Of a stretch of DNA of 64,000 bases, positions 53,559 through 62,982 are shown piece after piece. The notes under the pieces are model-generated. The model did not search any database, was not told where the DNA came from, and saw only the letters and a program-made list of their open reading frames with translations. The DNA lies in the NCBI GenBank assembly GCA_019752555.1, contig JAIELY010000001.1, positions 1-64,000 on the forward strand. The letters are read 5' to 3'. The DNA is from Rhabdochlamydiaceae bacterium. GTDB lineage: Bacteria; Chlamydiota; Chlamydiia; Chlamydiales; Rhabdochlamydiaceae. The translations under genes were made by a program, and so were the position numbers. Each line of letters begins with the position of its first letter. Within the stretch, counting starts at the first letter, position 1.

Positions 53559-54068
53559 TTAAGGTCGTTGGAACATTTTTTTTAACCAACTCGTTTTAGA
53601 AGAAGTGGAGTTGGACTCATCGGACGGCTCTTCATCAGACGGCGCATTTGCGCCGACTTGATACCTAGTCGAGTGGGAAGTCATCGCTTCAGAAAACGAT
53701 TTACTCACCATCGGATTGTGCTCGGTCTCAGAAGATGTTGTGGTTAGAGGTTCTTTTTGTTCTTCTTCAGGGATGCTCATGGCTTTACTGATCTGATTGC
53801 GGCAGCTTTGGCACCAAAGCACAAGCAGCTTGAGATCTTCATCGAGCTTTTTTAACTCGGTTAGGGTAGTATCAGGGGAGTCAAGGCTCGTGCTCTGAAG
53901 ACGCGAGGGAAGGCTGATCGACTGGCTTAACTCGAGCTTAAGCTGAAAAATCTTGATCAACATAGGGATCATGATTTTTTTGATCTGGTCTCGCAGACCG
54001 CTTAAGGAGGAATCAGCGATCGTTCCTGCTTGAGTATAGTTGGGGATTTTAGACGTTTTCTCTTCCAT
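53559..54068 (-). CDS. Hypothetical protein upstream of mutS
   Basis: A 169-aa protein with no family I can name. An N-terminal helical part (LRDQIKKIMIPMLIKIFQLKLELSQSIS; LKKLDEDLKLLVLWCQSC) is followed by a long Ser/Thr/Glu-rich disordered C-terminus ending in basic SWLKKMFQRP. No signal peptide. In C. trachomatis a short unnamed gene (CT793) occupies the same place between mutS and dnaG, so it is probably real and conserved by position. Confidence 0.65.
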   Translation of the reverse strand: MEEKTSKIPNYTQAGTIADSSLSGLRDQIKKIMIPMLIKIFQLKLELSQSISLPSRLQSTSLDSPDTTLTELKKLDEDLKLLVLWCQSCRNQISKAMSIPEEEQKEPLTTTSSETEHNPMVSKSFSEAMTSHSTRYQVGANAPSDEEPSDESNSTSSKTSWLKKMFQRP

Positions 54069-54248
54069 ACTTTCAGTCTCTTTCTCGCCTTCGATAGAAC
54101 ATGTTCGACATAAAAACTTCGTTGAGTTTTAAAACAGTTTGATATTTTTATAAAGAGTTTTTTCCAAGCTCGGAGATAGGTTCTTGGGTATAAACACCTC
54201 GCCGAGTATGATGAAAAATGATTACCGTTGATTATAGCAGAATGTCTC

Positions 54249-56036
54249 ATGCCAATCTATTCAAAAGAAAGCCTTGATCTCTTGCGTCAGAAAATTGATT
54301 TGCCCGAAGTGTTGTCGGGACATCTTCAATTGCAGCGCGCAGGATCTGCATTCAAAGCGTTATGTCCTTTTCATGAAGAGAAGACCCCTTCTTTTGTGGT
54401 GCAGCGCGGCGATACGCATTACCATTGTTTCGGATGCGGCGCGCATGGAGATGCGATCAGTTTTTTAATGACCCATGTTAAGATGGGATTCATCGAAGCG
54501 ATTGAACATTTGGCAGAACGGTTCCAGGTCACTTTAGAGGCTGATGTTGAACAGAACCAAAAAAAGGGCCCCAGTAGAGCGCTGCTCAAGCAAGCGCTCG
54601 ATCTCACCTGCCACTTTTACCATTTTCTCTTGCTTCATAGCGAAGAGGGGGATTTTCCTTTAAAGTATCTCTATGAACGGGGCCTTACCCTCGATTTTAT
54701 CCGGAAGTTTGAAGTGGGCTATGCTCCATCCCAGGGGGATTTACTCATCCGCTATCTAAGAGAAAAGGGGATATCTCATGAAGTGATTCAAGAAGCAGGA
54801 CTGATGAATGCTCGGGGAAAAGATTTTTTTTCCGAGAGGATTTCATTTCCCATTCGCGATGCGATGGGAGCTGTCATTGGATTTTCATGCCGTAAATTTC
54901 GAGAGGAAACCTTTGGGGGCAAGTACATCAACACTCCCGAGACGACTCTTTTTAAAAAGTCGCATGTCCTCTTCGGCTTGAGCTATTCCCGTCAGAGGAT
55001 CGCAAAAGAACAGAGGGCCATCATTGTCGAAGGGCAAATCGATGCGCTGCAGCTCATTCATGCGGGATATGATTACACGGTGGCAGGACAGGGCACTGCT
55101 TTTGGCGAGGATCACGTTAAGGAGTTGATCCATCTTGGCGCGCAAAAAGTTTACCTTGCGCTCGATGGGGATAAAGCGGGTCAGGAAGCTGCCGTTAAAA
55201 TTGGCCATTTGTTCCAGAAAAAAGGTGTTGAGGTTCTGATCGTTTCTCTTCCCAATGGCCTTGATCCCGATGGCGTGCTTAAAGAATGGGGCCCTTCCTA
55301 CTTTAACGAGCTTTTATCGACTTCTTGCGATTACTTAAGTTTTGTCTTCGGACATTTATCTCAGGGGCATAACTTATCCTCGCCTTCGCAGAAAAATGAG
55401 ATTGTCCAAAGAATTGTCGAAAAGATCCGCCAGTGGGAGCAGCCTGTCATGGTGCATGAGAGCCTGCGCAAGCTTGCAGAAGTAGCCCAAGTGCCCGAAT
55501 CCACACTCGGTGTGGGACAGATCTCGCTTCCTGATCTATTCATTAAAAAAAGCAGTTCTGTTGCGTTTCATCAAGTGAATCCCGATCAGATTTTAGAAAC
55601 GGATCTGCTGCGCTGGCTAATACTTGTAGGCAAGCAAGAACCTAAATTAGTCGAGCTTGCCCGATTGAACGTCAAACAGGAGTTTTTTCATATCGAAGGC
55701 GCGCGCCGCCTGTACTTTCAATTTTTAGAGGCCTACGAAAAAAATGAACCCTGCGATCTACTTGCCCTAGGTCAAAGCCTGAGCAATACAGGAGAAACAC
55801 AGCTTTTATCTGAGATCATGCTCCGAAAAATTAACATTCTAAAGGGGGAAGAGGGGATCAAAGAGACCTTGCGCAAGATCCTTGTCCGCCATTGGATGGA
55901 GCAAAAAGAAGTGATCCGAATGAAGATTCAAGAAGGTGGCGTCAGCGACGATGAAATGAGTGAGCTTGCCAAAGAGTTCGCTGCCCTTAATAAAAACATC
56001 CCCCAACTCATCTTGCCAGTAGAAGAGAGTTCTTAG
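54249..56036 (+). CDS. dnaG: DNA primase
   Basis: DnaG lays RNA primers at replication forks. The CHC2 zinc finger is CPFHEEKTPSF with HCFGCGAHGD; the TOPRIM core has IIVEGQIDAL and LALDGDKAGQEA. The C-terminal helicase-binding part is shorter but present. The frame opens with a TTG at 54228; the ATG at 54249 gives the usual MPIYSKESLDLL start. 595 aa. It is transcribed away from the mutS block. Confidence 0.95.
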   Translation: MPIYSKESLDLLRQKIDLPEVLSGHLQLQRAGSAFKALCPFHEEKTPSFVVQRGDTHYHCFGCGAHGDAISFLMTHVKMGFIEAIEHLAERFQVTLEADVEQNQKKGPSRALLKQALDLTCHFYHFLLLHSEEGDFPLKYLYERGLTLDFIRKFEVGYAPSQGDLLIRYLREKGISHEVIQEAGLMNARGKDFFSERISFPIRDAMGAVIGFSCRKFREETFGGKYINTPETTLFKKSHVLFGLSYSRQRIAKEQRAIIVEGQIDALQLIHAGYDYTVAGQGTAFGEDHVKELIHLGAQKVYLALDGDKAGQEAAVKIGHLFQKKGVEVLIVSLPNGLDPDGVLKEWGPSYFNELLSTSCDYLSFVFGHLSQGHNLSSPSQKNEIVQRIVEKIRQWEQPVMVHESLRKLAEVAQVPESTLGVGQISLPDLFIKKSSSVAFHQVNPDQILETDLLRWLILVGKQEPKLVELARLNVKQEFFHIEGARRLYFQFLEAYEKNEPCDLLALGQSLSNTGETQLLSEIMLRKINILKGEEGIKETLRKILVRHWMEQKEVIRMKIQEGGVSDDEMSELAKEFAALNKNIPQLILPVEESS

Positions 56037-56120
56037 CTCACAGCGACGATCCCGTTCTAAGCTATTAAATTCCAATGAGATAGATTTGTTTTCTTTGAAA
56101 ACCAAATAATTTCTTTATCT

Positions 56121-56759
56121 TTGATCTCAGAGACTCCACTTCCCGCAACACCTTCTGCCACGATTGCGTCACCGAACAAGATCATTGAAAATAGATTTGG
56201 GTTCAGGAAATACCAGGGAGATCTGTTAGATGGCTTAGCGCATGGGCATGGAATCTGCGAGTGCCGAGATGGTGGCAAATACGTGGGTTCTTTCAAAAAG
56301 GGTCAGTTCGATGGCTATGGAACTTATACCATAGGTAACGAAAAAGAAGAAGGATATTTCAAACATGGCCTCCTTAATGGCCGTGGGACTATAAAGTATT
56401 CAAACGGTGACGTATATGAGGGAGATTTTAGAGACGGACGAAAGTTTGGCCATGGAACTCTAAAGTTCTCAAACGGTGATGTATATGAGGGGGATTTCAA
56501 ATTTGGTGCGATTGAAGGTCGCGGAACTGTAAAGTATTCAAACGGTACCGTATATAAGGGAGAATTCAGAAAGGGTAAGAAATGGGGCAAGGGAACTAAT
56601 TTTTATACAAGTGGCGTCAGATATAAGGGGAATTTTACAAAAGATAGAAAGGATGGCGAAGGAATAAAAATAACAGAAGACGGCAGCCGCTTTAAGATGG
56701 TTTATAAGGATGGTAAAAAAATATCATCGACACCGATGCCGCGCTCTCGAGCCCCTTAA
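56121..56759 (+). CDS. MORN-repeat protein
   Basis: Seven to eight classical MORN repeats, e.g. YQGDLLDGLAHGHG, YVGSFKKGQFDGYG, YEGDFRDGRKFGHG, YEGDFKFGAIEGRG, YKGEFRKGKKWGKG. MORN repeats bind membranes and lipids and are common in eukaryotic signalling proteins. Two adjacent repeat units are nearly identical in DNA (AACGGTGA.GTATATGAGGG), showing recent duplication. The start is unsure: a TTG at 56121 without Shine-Dalgarno is the first usable codon, and the frame is open back to 56079. No signal peptide. A terminator hairpin follows. Confidence 0.75.
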   Translation: MISETPLPATPSATIASPNKIIENRFGFRKYQGDLLDGLAHGHGICECRDGGKYVGSFKKGQFDGYGTYTIGNEKEEGYFKHGLLNGRGTIKYSNGDVYEGDFRDGRKFGHGTLKFSNGDVYEGDFKFGAIEGRGTVKYSNGTVYKGEFRKGKKWGKGTNFYTSGVRYKGNFTKDRKDGEGIKITEDGSRFKMVYKDGKKISSTPMPRSRAP

Positions 56760-56782
56760 ACAAGAGCTTTAAGTTGCATGCA

Positions 56783-56809
56783 GCCAAAGGGAATTTACGT
56801 CCCTTTGGC
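56783..56809. terminator. Hairpin terminator at MORN/M19 convergent junction
   Basis: GCCAAAGGGA pairs perfectly with TCCCTTTGGC around a 7-base loop. It is followed by CTCTTC, a weak T-rich tail. It lies 23 bases after the MORN stop and 30 bases from the end of the convergent dipeptidase gene. Confidence 0.6.
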
Positions 56810-56838
56810 CTCTTCACGATTCATTCAAAAATCAGTTT

Positions 56839-57837
56839 CTATATAGATCGATTCAGAAACTTAAGCGCATTTGCGCTTGCGATCTTCTCAAGAGCCTCTG
56901 CACCTAAAGACAGGCGCTGTGCGCACCGCTCTAAGAGGAGCGGATAGCAGGAAGCGTCGGCATAGTCGGGGAAGTAGGGAGTTTTACATTTGTGCTTGGC
57001 AAGAAGAGCTGAAAAGTCTTCGGTGTCAAAGAAATCAGCGCCGAAGCAAAGGGTGTCCTGAGCCCCTAAGGATAAGCCATACTCAACGTGGGCAAAGAGT
57101 GCTTCGGGGTCTGTTCTGTGGATGAAAGGGGCAAAGAGATTAAGTCCAATAAGCCCTTTGCGGCGGATGATCTCTTCGGCGAGCCAATCGGGGAGGTTGC
57201 GCGGGTGGGGGCAGATGGCGCGGAAGTTGCTATGGCTTGCTAGGATTTTTAAATTTAATCGATTTTGCTCGCTGTGGTTGAGGATCTCTTCAGCAAGAGG
57301 GTCGCTCGCATGGCTGAGATCAACAGCAATTTGATGCGTGCTCATCCAATCGAGGAGCCTCTTGCCATCGTCTGTCAGGCCTTGATCGGATCCAACACCT
57401 CCTCCGAAGCGATTTTTTCCATTCCAGGTGAGAGAAATATAGAGGATCCGTTTTAACGCTTTGAGCCAAGCGCTTAGGCGCTGCAATCCTTGGGCGATCG
57501 GTTCATTCTCTTCAAAGACTCCAGAAGCATTTTCAATGGAAGCAATGAGATAGATCCCTTTGTTTTGGGCAAACTCCGCGCTTTGCGTTCCATCTAAAAA
57601 ATGACCAGGGTGTTCTAAAGGCAGTTTTAAAAGACGTTCGATTTGTTTTTCTGCTAAACGGGTGCTTCCTGGCTTTGTTTCCGTGAAGATTGCTGTAATC
57701 TGCAGAAGGACGCCGCCATTTTTGAGTTGGGGATAGCCGCAGCGGCTTTTCTCCTCGTAAGCCGTGCGTTCAGCTGCTTTAGCTAGGTACTCAAGCAAAT
57801 CGCAATGCAAATCAACAATCGGAAACGGATGTGCCAT
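56839..57837 (-). CDS. Membrane dipeptidase (M19, renal dipeptidase family)
   Basis: A 332-aa M19 zinc dipeptidase: IVDLHCDLLEY gives the HxD metal site, IASIENASG the bridging Glu, DLSHASD and LASHSNFRA further His ligands. Members cut dipeptides, including D-Ala-containing ones, so it may act in peptidoglycan recycling or nutrition. No signal peptide, so cytoplasmic. Its ATG overlaps the glyQS stop (TAATG), so it is translated after that gene. Confidence 0.9.
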   Translation of the reverse strand: MAHPFPIVDLHCDLLEYLAKAAERTAYEEKSRCGYPQLKNGGVLLQITAIFTETKPGSTRLAEKQIERLLKLPLEHPGHFLDGTQSAEFAQNKGIYLIASIENASGVFEENEPIAQGLQRLSAWLKALKRILYISLTWNGKNRFGGGVGSDQGLTDDGKRLLDWMSTHQIAVDLSHASDPLAEEILNHSEQNRLNLKILASHSNFRAICPHPRNLPDWLAEEIIRRKGLIGLNLFAPFIHRTDPEALFAHVEYGLSLGAQDTLCFGADFFDTEDFSALLAKHKCKTPYFPDYADASCYPLLLERCAQRLSLGAEALEKIASANALKFLNRSI

Positions 57838-60800
57838 TAGATCCCTTCTTGAATTTTATGAAAGTCGATCAACTCTTGGAAGTAAGCGAAGACTTTGTGC
57901 AGTAAGGCGATCCTATTCGCTCTTATCTTGGGATCGTCTGCGAGGATTTTAACCGAGTCGAACAGTTTAGCTAAAGGGGGCTGCAAGGTTGCCATGAGAC
58001 GGAACGCCTCCTCATAATCCCTTTGTTGAAGCAGCTCTGTCCAACGCTTATGCACTGTATCGAGCGCTTTGAGAAGTTCCTTTTCCGAGCTCTCTTCAGC
58101 GAGTGTGGGATCAAAGGGCGTAGAAGAGGGGGTGGCGAGTTGTCCTTTAGCGCGTTTATACACTTCGAACAATTGCGCGAATAAAGAGCCTGATTTGCGA
58201 AAAGCATGCAAGGCTTTGGTTTTGCAGAATTGATCGTAGGGATCTATGCACTGTGTCTGCAGAGATGCTTCGATTTCATCTTTTTTAAAACCCTCATCTT
58301 CAAAGACGCTTTTAGCGCGTGTTGTGATAAAGGTCAAAATTTCAGAAACCGTAGAAGCTGCGAGTGCTTCCTTGTCTTTTAGATTGGGAAAAGCTGCACA
58401 GCTTGCCGTTAAGACTTTTTGTAAATCGATGCCGCGTTCGGCATCAATTAGGATTTTGAGAATTCCCATTGCTTGGCGACGCAATGCATAAGGGTCGCTT
58501 GAAGAGGTGGGTTTTAGCCCAATACTAAAACAACTCATCAAATTATCGAGCTTATCTGCAATGCTAAGCACAACCCCTGTCGGAGTTTTAGGCAGGGGAG
58601 CTCCTTCAGAGCGCGGCATCCATTGTTCTTCGATTGCAGTTGCAACCTCAGGGGCTTCCTTCTGGGCGAGGGCATAATATTTTCCAATTGTTCCTTGCAA
58701 TTCGGGAAATTCCCCTACAAGAGCTGAGGCTAAATCCGCTTTGCAAAGAACGGCAGCGCGCATCACCTTTTGGGGATCTGCGATCTCGAGATGTTCGTTT
58801 ACGATTCGGGCGATGTGCAGGATCCTCTCCACTTTATCGAGCATCGAACCGAGCTCTTTTTGGTAGGTCATTACTTTGAGCTTTTCATTAAACTGCTCCA
58901 AAGGAACCTTCACATCTTGAGTATACAAGAACACTCCGTCGGAAAGACGCGCAGATAAAACTTTTTCATTTCCTTTTCGAATCAAATCATTGGGTGTGTT
59001 GTCGGCTGTAATGATAAAAAGGTTTAACAGGTTGCCTTCTTTGTCAGAGACTGGGAAATATTTCTGATGTTCCACCATCTCGGAAATGAGAACTTCTTTT
59101 GGAGCTGTTAAAAATTTAGAATCAAAACTTCCATGGGTGAGCTGAGGCCACTCAGTAAGGTGCAGCACTTGAGGCAGCACTTTGTGATGCTCGAGTGTTT
59201 TTCCATTGAGTGTTTTTTCTAAGCTCTCTAGCTGGGTTAAAATCGACTCTTTCCGCTCTTGGATATCTGCGAGCACAAAGTGTTTTTTCAGCGTTGCAAG
59301 GTAGTCCTTGGGAGCGTGGATGTTGAATTTTTGGGGGTCTAGCTGCGCATGACCGAACGAGAAGCGATCTGAGACGAGATTGCCTACCTCAAATGGGATC
59401 ACTTGATCGCCAAAAAGTGCGACGATCCAGTGAATCGGACGTGCATAGCTAATGTCAAGATCGCCCCAACGCATTTTTTTGGGAAATTCGAGATTGAGAA
59501 TGAGCTTAGCAAGCGTATCTTTAAGAAGAGAAAACGTCGATTTTCCAGCTTCCTTGACCGATGCGAAGAGATATTCCGCTTCTTTGATTTTTTCTAGTTT
59601 AAGACCCTCGATGTTTCCTGCCCGTATTGCGTTGAGAGTAGGTGTGTCAAAGCCTAATGATTTTAAAAATCCCTCTCCTTGAGGTGTCAGATTGCCATCT
59701 GCAGCAAAACATGCGGCAACCGGAGGCCCTTTGCGCTCGATTGTTTTTTCCTCTGTTCCTTCGACAAGGTTTTTCACTAAGATGCTCAAACGCTGAGGTG
59801 TTCCGAAGGTTTGAAGCGATTCAAAGCTGAGCCCAGCATCGCCCAAAAGACGGCGGATTGCTTTTTCTAGGTTTTGACAGCCGAGTGGCACAAAGGTTGA
59901 GGGAAGCTGCTCAGAGCCGATTTCCAAAAGGAAGTCTTGAGATTGCTTCGGATCGAATGCAGGCGCAGCCTTTGTCTCAAGAGTTGGTAGCGTCGGTGTA
60001 GCCCTTGTTTTTGCAAGAAGAGGATATCCTAGTTTTTCACGCGATGCGATGTACTCCATCGCAATCAGCCGCGCAAGTTCTCGAATTCTTCCGATGTAAC
60101 CAGTGCGCTCTGTCACCGAAATCACACCACGAGAATCTAAAAGATTGAACGCATGGGAGGCTTTAATGACAAAGTCATAAGCGGGAAGGGGAAGATGACG
60201 CGCGATAAGCTGTCTCGCCTCTCGCTCAAAATCTTGAAAGTGGCGCATCCACATTTCCGTGGAAGCTTCCGTGAAATTGTAGGTGCTCCATTCGACTTCG
60301 CTGCGATGGGAGATGTCTCCGATGGTGAGCTCCTCATTCCACTGAACATCGAAGATGTTATCCTTGTTTTGGATGAACATGGCAAGCCGCTCGAGTCCAT
60401 ATGTGAGCTCGACGCTGATGGGCTTTAGGGGAACGCTTCCCACTGCTTGAAAGTAGGTGAATTGGGTTACTTCCATCCCATCGCACCAGACCTCCCAGCC
60501 CAGGCCCCATGCTCCCAGTGTAGGGCCTTCCCAGTCGTCGTGGACAAAACGGATGTCGTGCTGTTTTAGGTCAAATCCAAGCGCCTCGAGCGACTCTAGG
60601 TACATTTTTTGGACGTCGGCAGGAGAGGGTTTTAGAATCACCTGGTACTGGTGGAATAGCTGAACACGGTTGGGATTTTCCCCGTAGCGACCATCTCCAG
60701 GGCGGCGTGACGGCTCGACATAAGCTGTGTTATAACCTTCTGGTCCTAAGGCTCTTAAAAATGTCGCTGGATTAAATGTGCCTGCTCCCACTTCAAGATC

Positions 60801-60878
60801 GTGACCTTGATGGATAACACAGTGTTTTTTTTCCCAAAATTGGGTAAGCCGCTGGATGATCTGTTGGAAAGTTAACAT
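57837..60878 (-). CDS. glyQS: Glycyl-tRNA synthetase, fused alpha and beta subunits
   Basis: Residues ~1-290 are the GlyRS alpha chain ([47 protein letters not shown]) and residues ~310-1013 the beta chain ([48 protein letters not shown]). In most bacteria these are two genes; a single fused chain is the chlamydial (and plant organelle) form. It charges tRNA-Gly. It is followed by the M19 dipeptidase, overlapping by one base. Confidence 0.96.
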   Translation of the reverse strand: MLTFQQIIQRLTQFWEKKHCVIHQGHDLEVGAGTFNPATFLRALGPEGYNTAYVEPSRRPGDGRYGENPNRVQLFHQYQVILKPSPADVQKMYLESLEALGFDLKQHDIRFVHDDWEGPTLGAWGLGWEVWCDGMEVTQFTYFQAVGSVPLKPISVELTYGLERLAMFIQNKDNIFDVQWNEELTIGDISHRSEVEWSTYNFTEASTEMWMRHFQDFEREARQLIARHLPLPAYDFVIKASHAFNLLDSRGVISVTERTGYIGRIRELARLIAMEYIASREKLGYPLLAKTRATPTLPTLETKAAPAFDPKQSQDFLLEIGSEQLPSTFVPLGCQNLEKAIRRLLGDAGLSFESLQTFGTPQRLSILVKNLVEGTEEKTIERKGPPVAACFAADGNLTPQGEGFLKSLGFDTPTLNAIRAGNIEGLKLEKIKEAEYLFASVKEAGKSTFSLLKDTLAKLILNLEFPKKMRWGDLDISYARPIHWIVALFGDQVIPFEVGNLVSDRFSFGHAQLDPQKFNIHAPKDYLATLKKHFVLADIQERKESILTQLESLEKTLNGKTLEHHKVLPQVLHLTEWPQLTHGSFDSKFLTAPKEVLISEMVEHQKYFPVSDKEGNLLNLFIITADNTPNDLIRKGNEKVLSARLSDGVFLYTQDVKVPLEQFNEKLKVMTYQKELGSMLDKVERILHIARIVNEHLEIADPQKVMRAAVLCKADLASALVGEFPELQGTIGKYYALAQKEAPEVATAIEEQWMPRSEGAPLPKTPTGVVLSIADKLDNLMSCFSIGLKPTSSSDPYALRRQAMGILKILIDAERGIDLQKVLTASCAAFPNLKDKEALAASTVSEILTFITTRAKSVFEDEGFKKDEIEASLQTQCIDPYDQFCKTKALHAFRKSGSLFAQLFEVYKRAKGQLATPSSTPFDPTLAEESSEKELLKALDTVHKRWTELLQQRDYEEAFRLMATLQPPLAKLFDSVKILADDPKIRANRIALLHKVFAYFQELIDFHKIQEGI

Positions 60879-60913
60879 AATAATTAGGGGGTAATTGATT
60901 TGGTGAGCACATT

Positions 60914-62431
60914 TTACCCCCCGTTGCTAAAAGATTCTACAAGAATGTTCTTAACTTGCCAGCTTCCTTTTTTATCAGATCCAAGGCGTTGTAAAATTCC
61001 TAAGGCTTTGAGTTGTTGAATATTTCGTTTAATTGTAGCTCTACTTTTCTGTGTGATTGAGGAAATCTCTTCATAAGAGATCCTGGGGTTAGTCTTTATG
61101 ATGTGCAGTAGATGAACTTGCAATTCTGTTAAGGATTGATTTAGAGGGTCATTTACAGGGTCATTTACAGGGTCATTGGGGTTGGGTTCACCTAATTTAA
61201 AAGGGATGGGAAGGGGTATGTGCCGTTCGACAAGGGAGATGAAAAGGCAATTGTCGCGATCATCGATCAACTGGATTTGCGGCCAATCTTGTAATGCGCG
61301 GCGCACTCCTGTTCCAAGACCTCGATAGGGTAGAAGTCCTTTTGCGGCAAATGAGGCTAAAATTGGATTGCGCTGAATGGAATTTCCCGCTCGGATTTTT
61401 TCAATAGTAAGATGATCTGGTAGGTTGCCAGGATTGATGATTTCTACACGGTCGTCGAAGACGAAAAGCCTTACGGGAGCGCTGATAAAGTAATCGCGGT
61501 GGATGAGAGCATTCACCAAAAGCTCTTCAAAGACAATCTGAGGAATTTCGGGTTCTCCTACGGAATTGACATTTTTATCTTTTTGGATTTTTCTTAAGTT
61601 GCGCATGACGAAGGTTAAAGCGCCTAAAAATACATCGGGAAGAGCACCTTCAAAGTCCTCGCTATCTAGATAGTTACTGGCGATTTTTGTTCCGAGAAAA
61701 GAGACCGCTTTAATCATAAATTGGGGTTTATGAATCTGTGGTTTTTTACCAAATAAGAGCAGTCCTGCCAGGTTAAGTCGATGACTATTTGCCAGATTCA
61801 TGTTTTCAAGAAGCTGGAGTTTCTCTTCTTGAGAGCTTGGCAGTTCTTCTTGATAGGTTTTCTTAAGGAAGTCTGCAAAAAGCTTCGAATTAAGCCCTTC
61901 GACTCCCACGGGAGTGGGAACCTCATCTGCATGAACAAGATCGACCTCCTGAAAGAGTCTCCTTAGTTCTTCCTTAGATTGGATGCGCCGTTTGTCTGCC
62001 CCGCTTTTTAACCAAATGACGCCTTGTTGATCAAAGTAAGGCTTGTCGATTCCTTCTGAGATCGTTAACACGATGACTATTTGGCCAGAGTTTAAAGAGA
62101 TGTTTTCAGTATGGACAGCTATCGGGCTTCGAACATGTTGGCTTGCGCTATTGCTGATCAGTTGGTTAATTCTATCGACATCTTTGCTGGAAAGACCAAT
62201 GAGTTCACCCCTGTTAGAAACGCCAATAAAAATATGACCACCGCGAGAGTTAGAAAACGCGACCATTTCGGCAGCTAAAGAGTCTCCGTTGTGGATATTT
62301 TCCTTAAATTGATGCTGACTATCCTCTCCATGGGAGACGATGTTTTCCAATTGAGCCTGTTCATTTTCCCTCTCCATTTCGAAACGGTTCAAAACAGAGA
62401 GTCCTGATTCTTTAAGCGTGATATCCATCAA
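60914..62431 (-). CDS. AlbA_2/ATP-binding (divergent AAA-4) protein with winged helix
   Basis: A 505-aa protein: AlbA_2 domain (about 35-150; [35 protein letters not shown]), a central HATPase_c_4-like region (about 290-390; [49 protein letters not shown]), a spacer with three NDP repeats, and a C-terminal winged helix ([30 protein letters not shown]). Such proteins are DNA/RNA-binding regulators common in environmental bacteria and often mobile. Start at 62431 is uncertain; ATG 62377 (MEREN) is an alternative. Orphan here. Confidence 0.8.
   Translation of the reverse strand: MMDITLKESGLSVLNRFEMERENEQAQLENIVSHGEDSQHQFKENIHNGDSLAAEMVAFSNSRGGHIFIGVSNRGELIGLSSKDVDRINQLISNSASQHVRSPIAVHTENISLNSGQIVIVLTISEGIDKPYFDQQGVIWLKSGADKRRIQSKEELRRLFQEVDLVHADEVPTPVGVEGLNSKLFADFLKKTYQEELPSSQEEKLQLLENMNLANSHRLNLAGLLLFGKKPQIHKPQFMIKAVSFLGTKIASNYLDSEDFEGALPDVFLGALTFVMRNLRKIQKDKNVNSVGEPEIPQIVFEELLVNALIHRDYFISAPVRLFVFDDRVEIINPGNLPDHLTIEKIRAGNSIQRNPILASFAAKGLLPYRGLGTGVRRALQDWPQIQLIDDRDNCLFISLVERHIPLPIPFKLGEPNPNDPVNDPVNDPLNQSLTELQVHLLHIIKTNPRISYEEISSITQKSRATIKRNIQQLKALGILQRLGSDKKGSWQVKNILVESFSNGG
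61145..61177. repeat. 12-bp tandem repeat inside the AlbA_2 gene
   Basis: AGGGTCATTTAC is repeated twice in full and a third time in part. It encodes [12 protein letters not shown] on the minus strand, in the linker before the winged helix. Perfect copies suggest recent slippage; unit length keeps the frame. Confidence 0.85.
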
Positions 62432-62661
62432 TGTACTTGAAGTGTAATTTTTTCTCGAAACGATTAGAATGCTTTAAAAAGGAGTTATTTCCTATTAAAT
62501 TATATAGGATGTAAAAATTTTAGTCGCAAAGAGGCGTGCTTCAAAATGAGCAGCGCGTATGAAATAATTTAATTTCGGCAAAGGAGGAAAAGAGCTTTGA
62601 TTTCTAGGGGAGTTTCCTATAAAATAGACGAAATTAAATTCTTTAAACTTTGGAGCAGCCG

Positions 62662-62967
62662 ATGCAAATATCCCCTGATAAATACCGCGCCCAAGCTTTG
62701 CAGCTCGTGTTTAATTATCTAGCAACTGAGCTCGATTTGGCAAAAAAAGTGGCGTCGTTAACTGAGGCTTTGTATCAATCATCGACAAGCCAAGTGTCGC
62801 AAACTAGTATCGAGAATGCTCAGAAATTATTGCAAGAGCACAATGAAGCGCATATTGAATTAGCCAATATTCGAAGAATTAAGGAAGCTTATGTCCGTAC
62901 GCTGCAAGAAAATCACGTGATTACTGAAATGCAAAGCGCTCTTTACCTCTATACACCTAAACTTTAA
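62662..62967 (+). CDS. Small helical hypothetical protein
   Basis: A 101-aa protein, all helix and charged (LQLVFNYLATELDLAKKVASLTEAL; AHIELANIRRIKEAYVRTLQENHVI). No family recognised. A TTG frame start at 62650 exists, but GGAG seven bases before ATG 62662 supports the latter. It ends 15 bases before rlmN paralogue 2, so the two are probably co-transcribed. Confidence 0.6.
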   Translation: MQISPDKYRAQALQLVFNYLATELDLAKKVASLTEALYQSSTSQVSQTSIENAQKLLQEHNEAHIELANIRRIKEAYVRTLQENHVITEMQSALYLYTPKL

Positions 62968-62982
62968 AGGCCAGATAATTTC

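Noticed and set aside
54002-54250. 82-codon minus-strand frame upstream of the mutS-side hypothetical gene
   Set aside because: Overlaps a better gene in another frame and has a basic, low-quality composition.
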